Virus record (IMG/VR): IMGVR_UViG_3300020159_001374
Coordinates: 1-28,940 of that record
Length of the DNA: 28,940 bases
Reading direction: 5' to 3' (one strand)
From: a virus
Shown piece after piece: positions 1 to 8,100 of the stretch (positions within the stretch are counted from its first letter, which is position 1; each line of letters starts with the position of its first letter). A program made the translations under genes and the position numbers. The notes below the pieces were generated by a model that had not been told where the DNA came from, did no database searches, and saw only the letters and a list, made by a program, of their open reading frames with translations.

Positions 1-1
1 C

Positions 2-187
2 CCTGCAGGATATGTCGACTTGACATTCCCACAGAACCGTGTATGGGGATTCCAGCGTGACATCACTGTTAACCGTGAATACAAGCCAAAGAAGGACACT
101 GTAGAATATACAGTCTTCGTTCGCTTCGGTATTCAATGGGAAGAACAAGATGCTGTCGCATGGGCAGACGCTGCAGCAGATGCATAA
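2..187 (+). CDS. Major capsid protein, C-terminal end (5' truncated)
   Basis: An open frame enters from the left edge and stops at TAA 185-187, giving the last 61 residues. It reads through FPQNRVWGFQRDI and ends in EEQDAVAWADAAADA. A basic beta-rich tail followed by an acidic, Ala-rich end is common in HK97-fold capsid proteins. Position supports the call: it directly precedes a strong terminator and the neck genes. Codon choice is biased to C-ending and CGT codons (TTC, AAC, CGT), unlike the AGA/TTT-rich tail genes, as expected for a highly expressed protein. The HK97 core is outside the window, so the family is inferred from position, codon bias and general character. Confidence 0.7.
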   Translation, partial: PAGYVDLTFPQNRVWGFQRDITVNREYKPKKDTVEYTVFVRFGIQWEEQDAVAWADAAADA

Positions 188-208
188 TCTGTAAACAGTA
201 AAAATTAG

Positions 209-238
209 GGGGAGTAGGAGTTAACGCTCCTACTCCCC
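209..238 (+). terminator. Intrinsic terminator after the capsid gene
   Basis: A perfect 12-bp stem (209-220 pairing with 227-238) closes a 6-nt loop TTAACG and is followed by TTTATTA. It lies 21 nt after the capsid stop codon. It would end the capsid transcript and partly insulate the less abundant neck genes downstream. Confidence 0.9.
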
Positions 239-247
239 TTTATTACT

Positions 248-274
248 TATAATGATATAATACTAACAAGGAGG
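248..274 (+). promoter_or_regulatory. Promoter and Shine-Dalgarno of the neck operon
   Basis: Two TATAAT hexamers lie at 248-253 and 256-261. The second is preceded by TGA, making an extended -10 (TGn-TATAAT). There is no recognisable TTGACA -35. A perfect AAGGAGG follows at 268-274, four bases before the ATG at 279. The site sits just after the capsid terminator, so it probably restarts transcription for the neck genes. Confidence 0.7.
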
Positions 275-278
275 AATT

Positions 279-728
279 ATGGAAAACATTAATGAAAATC
301 CAATTGTAGAAGAAACAACACACGAAGCACCAGTTTCTGAAGCACCAGTTGCAGAAGAGCCTGTTGTAGAAGCCCCAGCGGTAGAGCATGTTGAAGAAAC
401 TCCAGTTGTAGAAGAGGCTGCAGAGGCAGTCGTAGAAGCACCTGCATACCAGGCACCTGAAGAAGTTCAGGCACTTGGATCAGTTGCAGAAGGAGTAATT
501 GGAGCAACAACAGCACCAAAGGCACCTGAAAAAAAGAAGAAGGAAAAGTCTTCAGAAGTTAAAGAAACTGTAGCACTATTCTCAACAAAGAATGTTACAT
601 GGTCAGAGGTAGGCAAAGTCTATCGTGGCTACAACATTGTTGAAAAAGACGCTGCTGAAAAGTGGCTAACTCGCCCACATATCCGCATAGCAACTCCAGA
701 AGAAGTTGCTAAGGAATTTGGTAAGTAA
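279..728 (+). CDS. Small capsid-associated protein with Glu/Pro/Val-rich N-terminus
   Basis: Encodes 149 residues, starting at ATG after AAGGAGG. Residues 1 to about 60 are an acidic low-complexity tract built from short variants of VVEAP and PVVEE, likely disordered. A Lys-rich stretch (PEKKKKEK, about residue 85) follows. The last 50 or so residues look folded and end in PHIRIATPEEVAKEFGK. Small proteins with such a tail are often found directly after the major capsid gene in actinophages; I recall that pattern but cannot check it. Possible roles are capsid decoration, scaffolding-like help or head-neck assembly. Codon use is intermediate between the capsid gene and the tail genes. Function is not established. 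Confidence 0.6.
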   Translation: MENINENPIVEETTHEAPVSEAPVAEEPVVEAPAVEHVEETPVVEEAAEAVVEAPAYQAPEEVQALGSVAEGVIGATTAPKAPEKKKKEKSSEVKETVALFSTKNVTWSEVGKVYRGYNIVEKDAAEKWLTRPHIRIATPEEVAKEFGK

Positions 729-731
729 TAA

Positions 732-1649
732 ATGGAAATATTGAGAGTTCCGCCATATGAAACAATTGCAGTCAACTTTGTTGTTCCTTCAGGTTACAGC
801 AATATCGACATCTATGCAAGAGTTACGGATATGGCGGATCTTTCAATCCAGGATATAGAGTTTTTAGATTCGTCTACAGGAGATGATTTAGAGATTTCTC
901 TTCCTGGTAGATACGACAACAATTACAGAGTAGAACTTTTTAAAATTGTTAGCGGGACAGAAGTTTTAATTTACGAAGAGTTTTATGAACTCATAAGACC
1001 GTATGTAGACCCAAATACATTAGGAACAACAGCATCCGAGATTGCTGAATATACAACTCTAGAACTAGTTGCTAGATCCATGATAGATACGTTTTGTCCA
1101 GAAGGATTTTATAATAAAAAGGTTGCAGTTATTGGAACTGGCAATGGCTCAGATTATTTTCCTTTGTGGGAAAAAGTTTATAGAGTGTTTAAAGTTTATG
1201 AAAATAACCAACTAGTATACGACAGAGCAACTCCAGATTTAAATGAGCATGAGTATTCTATAACATCCGACAAGACCGCTATACAAAAAATACGTGATGG
1301 TGTAGTAAATAGGTACGAGTCTACAGCGCAGAACCTGCCAATTGCAAGTGGAGATCTTGCCTATTACGGATACGATGGCACAGGGTTTCCTTCAGGATAT
1401 GACTATACATTTATCGTTGATTACGGATATCTAACTATACCTGCTGACATCGAGTACGCAACAAAACTTTTAATAGAAGACCTTAAATGCGGAAAGTTAG
1501 ATTACTATAAGAGATATGTAACCTCATACAACACAGATCAGTTTAGAATTCAGTTTGACAAAGTTATGCTTAGCGGAACTGGTAACTTTTTAGTAGACAA
1601 GATACTTGAAAAATATGTTAAAAATATTGTCAAGCCAGGGATAATTTAA
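732..1649 (+). CDS. Putative head-tail connector (adaptor) protein
   Basis: Encodes 305 residues. The start ATG follows two consecutive TAA stops (726-731) and has only a weak purine-rich leader. The N-terminal 90 residues are beta-rich (IDIYARVTD, LEISLPGRYD). The later part (LTIPADIEYATKLLIEDL, then KLDYYKRYV) is helical, like gp6/gp15-type adaptor proteins that bind under the portal. At 305 residues it is longer than the simplest adaptors because of the extra N-terminal beta domain. Being first of four coupled neck genes between capsid and tail tube supports the role. The assignment rests on synteny and secondary-structure impression; no catalytic motif is expected. Confidence 0.55.
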   Translation: MEILRVPPYETIAVNFVVPSGYSNIDIYARVTDMADLSIQDIEFLDSSTGDDLEISLPGRYDNNYRVELFKIVSGTEVLIYEEFYELIRPYVDPNTLGTTASEIAEYTTLELVARSMIDTFCPEGFYNKKVAVIGTGNGSDYFPLWEKVYRVFKVYENNQLVYDRATPDLNEHEYSITSDKTAIQKIRDGVVNRYESTAQNLPIASGDLAYYGYDGTGFPSGYDYTFIVDYGYLTIPADIEYATKLLIEDLKCGKLDYYKRYVTSYNTDQFRIQFDKVMLSGTGNFLVDKILEKYVKNIVKPGII

Positions 1650-2095
1650 TGATATGCGAAGAGCCAGATTTTATTTTTCCTATGCAGGCAGACATTTACT
1701 ATCCAATTGTTGAGCAAGGAACCTATGGCAATATTAAGAAAACCTGGGTTTTAGATAAGACTATTGCTGCTAATTTTAATGCAGTAGGAACTGCAGGAAA
1801 TGAAGAAGTTAAGCCAAATGTAAATATTACACAAAAGATAAGTTTGATTGGAAGAGTAAAAACAGATCTAAGAATTTCAAGTTTGGATACCCCTCACTCA
1901 ATAACAAATATAATTTTAACAAATGTTCGTGATAAAAACTGTAACTATATTTATACAGAGACATCTGGACCAAGATCTGGAAAGTCTACAATATTTGAAG
2001 TAGCAACACAAGAGCCATATGTTGGACCATTTGGTGGAATTGAATACTATAATCTTGTAATTCGCAGGTCTGAAAATCAGGCGGTAGATGTATAA
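1649..2095 (+). CDS. Putative head closure (stopper) protein
   Basis: Encodes 148 residues and starts in a TAATG overlap with the preceding stop, so translation is probably coupled. The protein looks mostly beta-strand (ADIYYPIVEQGTYGNIKKTW, then YYNLVIRRSE), consistent with the small beta-barrel head-closure proteins (gp16/FII-like) that plug the head after packaging. There is no signal peptide or membrane segment. The call depends mainly on its place second in the neck cluster. Confidence 0.5.
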   Translation: MICEEPDFIFPMQADIYYPIVEQGTYGNIKKTWVLDKTIAANFNAVGTAGNEEVKPNVNITQKISLIGRVKTDLRISSLDTPHSITNIILTNVRDKNCNYIYTETSGPRSGKSTIFEVATQEPYVGPFGGIEYYNLVIRRSENQAVDV

Positions 2096-2769
2096 TGCTT
2101 AAAGTTGTAATGGACAGTAGAGTGTTTCAAAAAGAAATAAACAACATTATGAACTACTCAACTGGATTTTTAGAGGGAATTGAAAAAGGTAAGAAAGACT
2201 TCTATCTATCTTTAGCCCCAAGAATAACAGAGATGGCGTCACAGTTTATTGATGTAAATGCAAGAATGTCTCCAGAATTGCTTCATCATATCTATGAGTG
2301 GGAAAAGACTGGAAGCCCAGAGGCAAGACTTTTTGACATTGACTATAAGATTAGCAGTATAGGTATAACATTTACTTCATCTTTAAAACAATCTCAATCA
2401 ATTAAAAATGGATCCAAGGTGCCATTCTATAATAAGGCAAAGATTATGGAAGAGGGTGTTGCAATTACTATTAGACCTAAAAAAGCAACCTTCTTAAGGT
2501 TTGAAGTAAATGGAGAAGAGGTCTATACTCCAAGAGAAGTGATTGTGGACAACCCTGGTGGACAAACACAGGGCCAGTTTGATAAGGTTGTTAGTAATTT
2601 TTTTGGTGTATACTTTAGACAATCGTTCTTAAATTCTAGCGGATTGCTTCAATACTTTCAATATCCACAGACTTATAAAAAGAACATGGCATCAGCAAAG
2701 CAAGGCGGTAGATCTTTAGGATTAAAGACTGGTTATCGCTGGGTAGCAGATGCGGGAAGGCTTAGATAA
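2095..2769 (+). CDS. Putative neck / tail-completion protein (HK97 gp10-like)
   Basis: Encodes 224 residues, entered through a TAATG overlap. The central segment runs KIMEEGVAITIRPKKATFLRF and is followed by an EEVYTPREVIV strand pattern. It resembles the alpha/beta core of HK97 gp10-type neck proteins, in which a helix with a Gly turn precedes a strand carrying Pro and Phe. Family members are usually 110-170 residues, so this one carries extensions at both ends. The basic C-terminus (KQGGRSLGLKTGYRW) could contact other neck subunits or DNA. Synteny, third of four neck genes, is the strongest argument. Confidence 0.5.
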   Translation: MLKVVMDSRVFQKEINNIMNYSTGFLEGIEKGKKDFYLSLAPRITEMASQFIDVNARMSPELLHHIYEWEKTGSPEARLFDIDYKISSIGITFTSSLKQSQSIKNGSKVPFYNKAKIMEEGVAITIRPKKATFLRFEVNGEEVYTPREVIVDNPGGQTQGQFDKVVSNFFGVYFRQSFLNSSGLLQYFQYPQTYKKNMASAKQGGRSLGLKTGYRWVADAGRLR

Positions 2770-3323
2770 TGACAGAGTCAACATCAACATTAAACACGCC
2801 AGGATTGTGGATAAACAGATATCTGCAGGAAAAGATTTTTAATAATACAGAGATTGCAATACCATTTTTCCCAACATTGCCAAACACAATCGATGACTTA
2901 ACGGAGCAATGGATTCTCATCAATGATGAAAGAGCATCATATGAAGGTGTTGTTGCCGTATACGACAGATTAATTAGAATGAGAAGGTCTCCATTCCCAC
3001 ATATCAAATGTGAACAATTGCTATACTATTTTTATGCTACTCAGAATGACGTCACTGAAAGCATGGTAAAGATTCAAGAAGCGGTTCTTCGCCTCATGGA
3101 TAGAGAAGACGAAACCGCAGAAGACATTAATTCCTGGGCCAAGGGTAAGGTTATCGACGGGATGTCTAACAAGTTTTATTTCCACAAATTCAAGGTATAC
3201 CAACTTGAAGAAGTTAGAGACCTTATTGACTTTGGAACAGCCAGAACCTATGGCGGTAACAAGGTAATCATTGACTACGATTATCATCAAATGCAGGATA
3301 TAATTAACTCACTAAACCCTTAA
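2769..3323 (+). CDS. Putative tail terminator protein
   Basis: Encodes 184 residues, starting in a TAATG overlap. It is the last neck gene before the tail tube gene, the usual position of the tail terminator (gpU-like), which caps the tube and fixes its length. The sequence shows an alpha/beta mix: an N-terminal helix (PGLWINRYLQEKIF), a strand around WILINDE, a helix (TESMVKIQEAVLRLMDRE) and a final strand plus helix (KVIIDYDYHQMQDIINSL). No motif is decisive. A terminator hairpin begins immediately after its stop codon. Confidence 0.5.
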   Translation: MTESTSTLNTPGLWINRYLQEKIFNNTEIAIPFFPTLPNTIDDLTEQWILINDERASYEGVVAVYDRLIRMRRSPFPHIKCEQLLYYFYATQNDVTESMVKIQEAVLRLMDREDETAEDINSWAKGKVIDGMSNKFYFHKFKVYQLEEVRDLIDFGTARTYGGNKVIIDYDYHQMQDIINSLNP

Positions 3324-3363
3324 AAAAGGGCTGTATAATTAGGGTGAGGAAACAAGCCCTTTT
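3324..3363 (+). terminator. Hairpin after the neck operon
   Basis: AAAAGGGCT at 3324-3332 pairs perfectly with AGCCCTTTT at 3355-3363 (9 bp, 22-nt loop). The right arm ends in a run of T, as in an intrinsic terminator, but the stem has only five bases of GGGCT strength, so termination may be partial. The loop contains a TATAAT. Confidence 0.6.
3332..3339 (+). promoter_or_regulatory. Likely promoter of the tail tube gene
   Basis: TATAAT at 3334-3339 is directly preceded by TG. It lies inside the loop of the hairpin 3324-3363, 54 nt before the tail tube start codon. There is no recognisable -35. A start site near 3346 would leave a leader of about 48 nt carrying AGAGGTG (3381-3387). Confidence 0.5.
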
Positions 3364-3393
3364 AATCCAAAAGAAAAAAAAGAGGTGAAATAA

Positions 3394-4011
3394 ATGGCAT
3401 ATACACGTGGTAGTTCTAACGATATTATCGTTGGTGCAGCAGCACTCTTCACATACGAAGATGGCTCACTCACAGACGCAGATCTTCCAGCATACGTAGC
3501 AGGCGATTCATACAAGGATACTCTCCAAGATGACGCAGACTTCCGTAACGTTGGATACACAATGAATGGTTTGGAAATACAATTCCAGCCAGATTTCGGT
3601 GAAGTAGCAGTAGACCAGGTTCTTGACGTTGCTAAGTTGTTCAAGCAAGGCATGCAGGTAAACCTAAATACTACATTCGCAGAATCAACACTAGAGAATC
3701 TCCTATTTGCATTAGCAGGTAAGAACACAGATCTAGCAACAGTTTCAAACAACCCAACACTTAACCTTTCAGCAGGAGACATCGGAGATGTCCCAGTTGA
3801 GCGTGGTTTGGTAGCAGTTGGTCCAGGAACTGGAGACGCAGCAATCAATGTTGAGCGCGTCTACGTTGCATACCGTGCACTTTCAATTGAGAGCGTATCA
3901 GTATCAGCAAAGAGAGATGAAGCGACAATGTTCGAAGTATCATTCCGTCTTCTTCCAAATGATAATGCATCATACGGTAAGATCGTAGATCGCACTTATA
4001 CCCCAGCATAA
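3394..4011 (+). CDS. Major tail tube protein
   Basis: Encodes 205 residues, starting at ATG 7 nt after AGAGGTG and ending in two consecutive TAA codons. The product has the size, acidity and beta-rich pattern of a siphovirus tail tube subunit: an N-terminal GAAALFTYEDG strand, a long central loop with GYTMNGLEIQFQPDFGEVAV, and a C-terminal pair of strands (SVSVSAKRDEATMFEVSFR). It is its own transcription unit, flanked by a promoter and a UUCG terminator, as expected for a protein made in hundreds of copies. Codons are host-optimised in look (TTC, ATC, AAC, CGT), like the capsid fragment and unlike the tail-tip genes. Confidence 0.85.
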   Translation: MAYTRGSSNDIIVGAAALFTYEDGSLTDADLPAYVAGDSYKDTLQDDADFRNVGYTMNGLEIQFQPDFGEVAVDQVLDVAKLFKQGMQVNLNTTFAESTLENLLFALAGKNTDLATVSNNPTLNLSAGDIGDVPVERGLVAVGPGTGDAAINVERVYVAYRALSIESVSVSAKRDEATMFEVSFRLLPNDNASYGKIVDRTYTPA

Positions 4012-4027
4012 TAACTAAATACATGAG

Positions 4028-4057
4028 AGGCTCAATCCTTCGGGGTTGGGCCTTTCT
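4028..4057 (+). terminator. UUCG-tetraloop terminator after the tail tube gene
   Basis: An 11-bp stem (4028-4038 with 4043-4053, including two G-U pairs) closes a TTCG loop flanked by C and G, the very stable C(UUCG)G tetraloop. It is followed by TTTCTGTTT. It lies 16 nt after the tail tube stop codon. Confidence 0.92.
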
Positions 4058-4060
4058 GTT

Positions 4061-4076
4061 TGGTATACTTATATAA
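4061..4076 (+). promoter_or_regulatory. Extended -10 promoter for a leaderless chaperone mRNA
   Basis: TGG-TATACT (4061-4069) is an extended -10. A transcription start about 7 nt downstream falls on the A of the ATG at 4076. No Shine-Dalgarno is present between the UUCG terminator and the ATG. A second TATAAT (4072-4077) overlaps the ATG and would start transcription inside the gene. Confidence 0.6.
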
Positions 4077-4756
4077 TGCCTACAGAAATATACAAAACAT
4101 CAATTATAGAACTATTTGATGGCACAGAACTGTACATTACCCCTTTAAAAATAAAATATTTAAAGTTGTTTTTAGATGAATTTGAAAATGTAAAAACCTC
4201 TAAAAATGATGATGAGGCAATGTTCTATCTTGCTAAATGTGCAACAATTACAATGAGGCAATATTGCCCAAGTATAAAGACTCAAGAACAATTGGAAGAT
4301 AATATTGACATGCCAACAGTATATAAATTGTTAGATTTTTCAGCAGGTATAAAAATAAATGAAAAGTCTGAAGAGCCAGTAAAATCTCAAGCAACAGAGA
4401 GTGGATCTTCGTGGGATGACTTAGATTTAGCAGAGATAGAAGCAGAGGTATTTTTGCTGGGAATTTGGAAAGACTACGACGAATTAGAATCATCTATGTC
4501 AATGCCAGAAATAATGGCAACCCTTAAAGTAAAAAGAGATCTTGACTACTCTAATAAAAAGTTTCTTGCTGCAATGCAAGGGGTTGACTTAGACAAAGCA
4601 AGCAATAAAAGCAATGCCTGGGAAGATATGAAAGCCAGGGTATTTAGTAATGGAGAGGCAACAAACTCTAGAGACATTGTTGCTCTTCAAGGAGTTAATG
4701 CACAAAAGGCTGGTTTTGGAATCGGAATGGGACTAGGTTACGAAAAAATAGATTAA
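4076..4756 (+). CDS. Tail-assembly chaperone, long form (G-T-like, unshifted)
   Basis: Encodes 226 residues from the ATG at 4076. An upstream in-frame TTG at 4046 lies inside the terminator stem and is unlikely. Residues 1-95 (DGTE at 15-18, CPSIKTQEQLE, PTVYKLLDFSAG at 80-91) parallel the whole short chaperone encoded next. A linker follows, then a C-terminal domain of about residues 112-200 (AEVFLLGIWKDYDELESS, KKFLAAMQGVDLD). In most siphophages such a C-terminal (T-like) domain is reached only by a -1 frameshift from the short G-like protein. Here it is continuous with the N-terminal domain. Chaperones of this type hold the tape measure during tube assembly. The gene appears leaderless. 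Confidence 0.75.
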   Translation: MPTEIYKTSIIELFDGTELYITPLKIKYLKLFLDEFENVKTSKNDDEAMFYLAKCATITMRQYCPSIKTQEQLEDNIDMPTVYKLLDFSAGIKINEKSEEPVKSQATESGSSWDDLDLAEIEAEVFLLGIWKDYDELESSMSMPEIMATLKVKRDLDYSNKKFLAAMQGVDLDKASNKSNAWEDMKARVFSNGEATNSRDIVALQGVNAQKAGFGIGMGLGYEKID

Positions 4757-4771
4757 TTTTACCTTCCAGCA

Positions 4772-4802
4772 TGGTATAATTAATTGTTAACCTACAAGGA
4801 GG
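4772..4802 (+). promoter_or_regulatory. Promoter and Shine-Dalgarno before the short chaperone and tape measure
   Basis: TGG-TATAAT (4772-4780) followed by TAAT is an extended -10 nearly identical to the one at 26557. A perfect AAGGAGG lies at 4796-4802, six bases before the ATG at 4809. No -35 is visible. It likely drives the short chaperone, the tape measure and the coupled tail-tip genes. Confidence 0.7.
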
Positions 4803-4808
4803 AAAACT

Positions 4809-5150
4809 ATGGCTGACAAGCCTTTAACAACAAAAAATACAGATGGCAAGACCATCACACTAATGGATGGCACAGAGATTGTAGCAAGACCACTTAAGTT
4901 ATCACTGCTTAGACCATTTATGGCTAAGTTCTCTCTTTTGGCAGAGGCCTCAGAGGATAACGAAAAGTCAATGGACATACTCATTGATTGTGCACAAATA
5001 GCACTAAAGCAGTTCAAGCCAGAGTTGGCAGAAAGCAAGGAAGCGCTAGAAGAAATTTTAGATCTTCCAACTGTTTATCAAATTATCGATGTGGCATCAG
5101 GACTTCAAAACTCTGAGTCGTCAACATTGCTAAGTTCTTTAAACAAATAA
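4809..5150 (+). CDS. Tail-assembly chaperone, short form (G-like)
   Basis: Encodes 113 residues with an excellent Shine-Dalgarno. It matches the N-terminal half of the preceding gene's product in order and spacing: I-x-L-x-DGTE near residue 20, a PLK motif, a CAQIALKQFKP stretch against CATITMRQYCP, and LPTVYQIIDVASGL against MPTVYKLLDFSAGI. The two are therefore paralogues, and this one lacks the C-terminal domain. Its place immediately before the tape measure is the standard chaperone position. A -1 slippery heptamer lies three codons before its stop, but the -1 frame closes after nine codons. Confidence 0.8.
   Translation: MADKPLTTKNTDGKTITLMDGTEIVARPLKLSLLRPFMAKFSLLAEASEDNEKSMDILIDCAQIALKQFKPELAESKEALEEILDLPTVYQIIDVASGLQNSESSTLLSSLNK
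5138..5144 (+). other. Possible relic -1 slippery site (T TTA AAC)
   Basis: The heptamer T-TTA-AAC is in the correct phase relative to the short chaperone frame (X XXY YYZ). After a -1 slip the reading frame would add about nine codons and stop at TGA 5171-5173, so no T-like extension is encoded. It may be a relic, a weak functional site or coincidence in an A-rich region. Confidence 0.35.
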
Positions 5151-5176
5151 AAAAACTAAAAGAGGTGCATTGAGAA

Positions 5177-8100
5177 TTGGCAGATGTAAATTCTAATATA
5201 AATATTAATTTTAATACGGCTGCTGCTCTTGCACAACTACGTAGTCTACAGGCAGGCCTCAGCAGGTTCCATCAGTCACTTGCTGAGGGCAACCTGGCTG
5301 CTGCGAATGCTCAAAAAGGTTTAAATGCACAACTGATTCAATCTGTTGGGGCTACAGGAAAATTTTCTGCAAGTCAAGTCAAAGTTGCTGGAAGCACACT
5401 GGCTTTTACATCTGCATTAGAAAAAAACAAACTATCACTTCGTGAATATTATAGATACACCATGGCAGCAGCAACTGCCAATACCCGTGTTATGGGCAAG
5501 GCTTTTGCACAAGAACGAGAAATTATAAATCGTGCTCGTAGAGATAGAGTAAAAGCCTTACAAGCCCAATACGTTCAGATGAACAAATCCAATGCTGGAT
5601 TTATGGATGCAATTAGAATTATGCCAAAAAGCCTTCAAATGGCTAGTGGAAAGTTTACAGAACTTGGAACAAGAATACAGTATGCTGCACAAAGACAGCA
5701 GTTCCTTAATCAACTATTAAAGCAGGGATCTACACAACTCCTTAACTTTGGTAAGAATACTCAATGGGCTGGACGACAGTTGATGGTTGGTATGACAATG
5801 CCACTTGTCTTATTTGGCGCAGCAGCAGCAAAATCATTTAGAGAATTAGAAACAGCGATTGTAAAGTTTAAGCGTGTTTATGGAAATGCTTTTACTAATG
5901 AATCAGAAATAAATCTAGCCGTAGAAAATATCAGGGCTCTGGCAACTGAATATACTAAATATGGTGTAGCAGTAAAAGATACTATGGACATGGCTGCAAC
6001 TGCAGCAGCAGCAGGCTTTACAGGTAGAGCATTAACAGCACAAGTTGAAACAGCAACAAAGTTAGCAGTTCTTGGACAGATAGAGCAGCAGCAAGCACTT
6101 GAAACTACTATTTCTTTGCAAAATGCTTTTGGTTTATCTAGTGAAGAACTTGCCAAAAAGATTGACTTTCTTAACGCAGTAGAAAACCAAACTGTTCTAT
6201 CTATTGAAGACTTAACTATTGCAATTCCAAAAGCAGCACCAATTATAAAACAACTTGGTGGAAGTGTTGAAGACCTAGCCTTTTTCCTTACAGCAATGAA
6301 GGAAGGTGGAATTAACGCAGCAGAAGGAGCAAACGCATTAAAGTCTGGTCTTGCTTCTATGATTAACCCATCTAAAAAAGCAGCAGCATTTCTTGGAGAT
6401 CTTGGAATAAATATAAAAGGTATTGTTGAGGCAAATGCTGGAAATTTACAAAATACTATTATTGGTTTTGCACAGGCACTCGATACACTTGACCCACTTA
6501 ATCGTGCAAGAGCAATTGAACAAATGTTTGGTAAGTTTCAATTTTCTCGTTTATCAACACTATTTCAAAATGTAACAAAAGATAGTTCACAAGCATCACG
6601 TGCTCTTAGTTTAGCAGGATCCTCAGTAGAAGAATTAGCAATCCTATCTGAGCGAGAAATGGGAAAGATTGAAGACTCTGTTGGAGTTAAGTTTCAGGCA
6701 GCAATAGAGCAATTTAAACAAGACATTATGCCTTTAGGAAAAATATTTCTTGAAGCCTTAACCCCAGTAGTTAAATTTTTTGGTGGACTATTTGAAAAGT
6801 TTAATGGTCTTGGAGATAAAACAAAGAAAATTATTGCAATAGTAGTTGGAGCAGTAGCAGGTCTTGGACCAGTAGTGCTAATGACTTTCGGTCTTTTGAT
6901 GAACGCAGTTGCAAATGGAATTAAACTGTTTGCAATGCTTCGTGGCGGTATTGCTAAGTTAAATGGAAAAACAAATATAATGGGCGCAGGCTTTAACTAT
7001 ATGACACAAGAGCAGATTGAAAATGCTGCATCTTCTAGTCAACTTCACCAAACACACACAAGGCTAGTTGAAGTATTTAATGTTGAAAAAACTGCTGTAT
7101 CTGGTCTTGCTGCATCTTACAGTGCACTAAGCACTCAGATGAGAGCAATGGCTTCACAAAACCCAGCGCTGTTTGCAGGAGGAAAACCTGGTGCAATGAA
7201 TGCAGTAAGAGGTTTGCCACCAGTAAAAAGGTATAAGACTGGAATACTTAGTGTCCCTGGTCCAAAGGGTGCAGGAGATGTTGTTCCAGCAATGCTTTCT
7301 CCAGGAGAAGCAGTTATTCCAACAAAGACTACAAACAAGTACAGAGGCCTTATTAGTGCAATGTTTAAAGATAAGGTACCAGGGTTTATGGCTGGAAGAC
7401 TTCCTGGTGGACCTGGAAAGGGTGTTCCACTATCTCCTGGACCAAAAGCAGTAAGAGATGCACAGCAAGCAAGATACAGAAGAATAAACGATGCTCGTCA
7501 AGGATACTCTGACCCTCATCCAGAAAAGCAAACAGGTCCAACTTTTATTGGTATGCCAAAGAGTTCTTCCGAAGCCACACAGTCTAGACAAATTTTAGAT
7601 AAGATCTCAAATCAGGTAAGACTTGGAGAATTTGGATCTGTTCCACCAACAGATTTTGGAACAATGCTTCAGTCATTTTCAGGAAGAAGTTTCCCTGCAC
7701 GTGGAGTTGGCGGGGTATACAGAAAATCTAACGGACAAATAGTAGTAGTAAAACCAACAATAGATGCAAAGACTGCATTAGCAGAAGTTCGTGCTACTCA
7801 AATTGCTAGAGAAGTTCATGGACTTGTATCTCCAAAACAAACTATTAGAACAATGATGGACCCAACAGACCCAACAGGCCAAAGAAAGTTTATAGTTATT
7901 GAATCTCCATATGATCCAAGAATTGCTACTACGACTGGCAAGTTTTCAAAATCTGAAATGGTTAAGCAGTTAGTTGCATCAACATTAAGAGGAGATAAGG
8001 ATTTACAAAGACCAAACTTGTCTGGTAATGTTTTGTCAGATGTTGGAACTGCTGGAGTATTTGATAGAGCATCTGGATTTAGAGATTTTGCTAAGGTCAT

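Noticed and set aside
3339-3848. A 169-codon - strand frame opposite the tail tube gene.
   Set aside because: The + strand gene has Shine-Dalgarno, synteny and family features. The antisense frame follows from C/T-biased third positions.
4046-4075. Upstream TTG start for the long chaperone.
   Set aside because: It falls within the right arm of the UUCG terminator and has no ribosome site. The promoter places the transcript start at the ATG at 4076.
4072-4077. TATAAT overlapping the chaperone ATG as the main -10.
   Set aside because: It would start transcription inside the gene. TATACT at 4064-4069 with TG upstream fits better.
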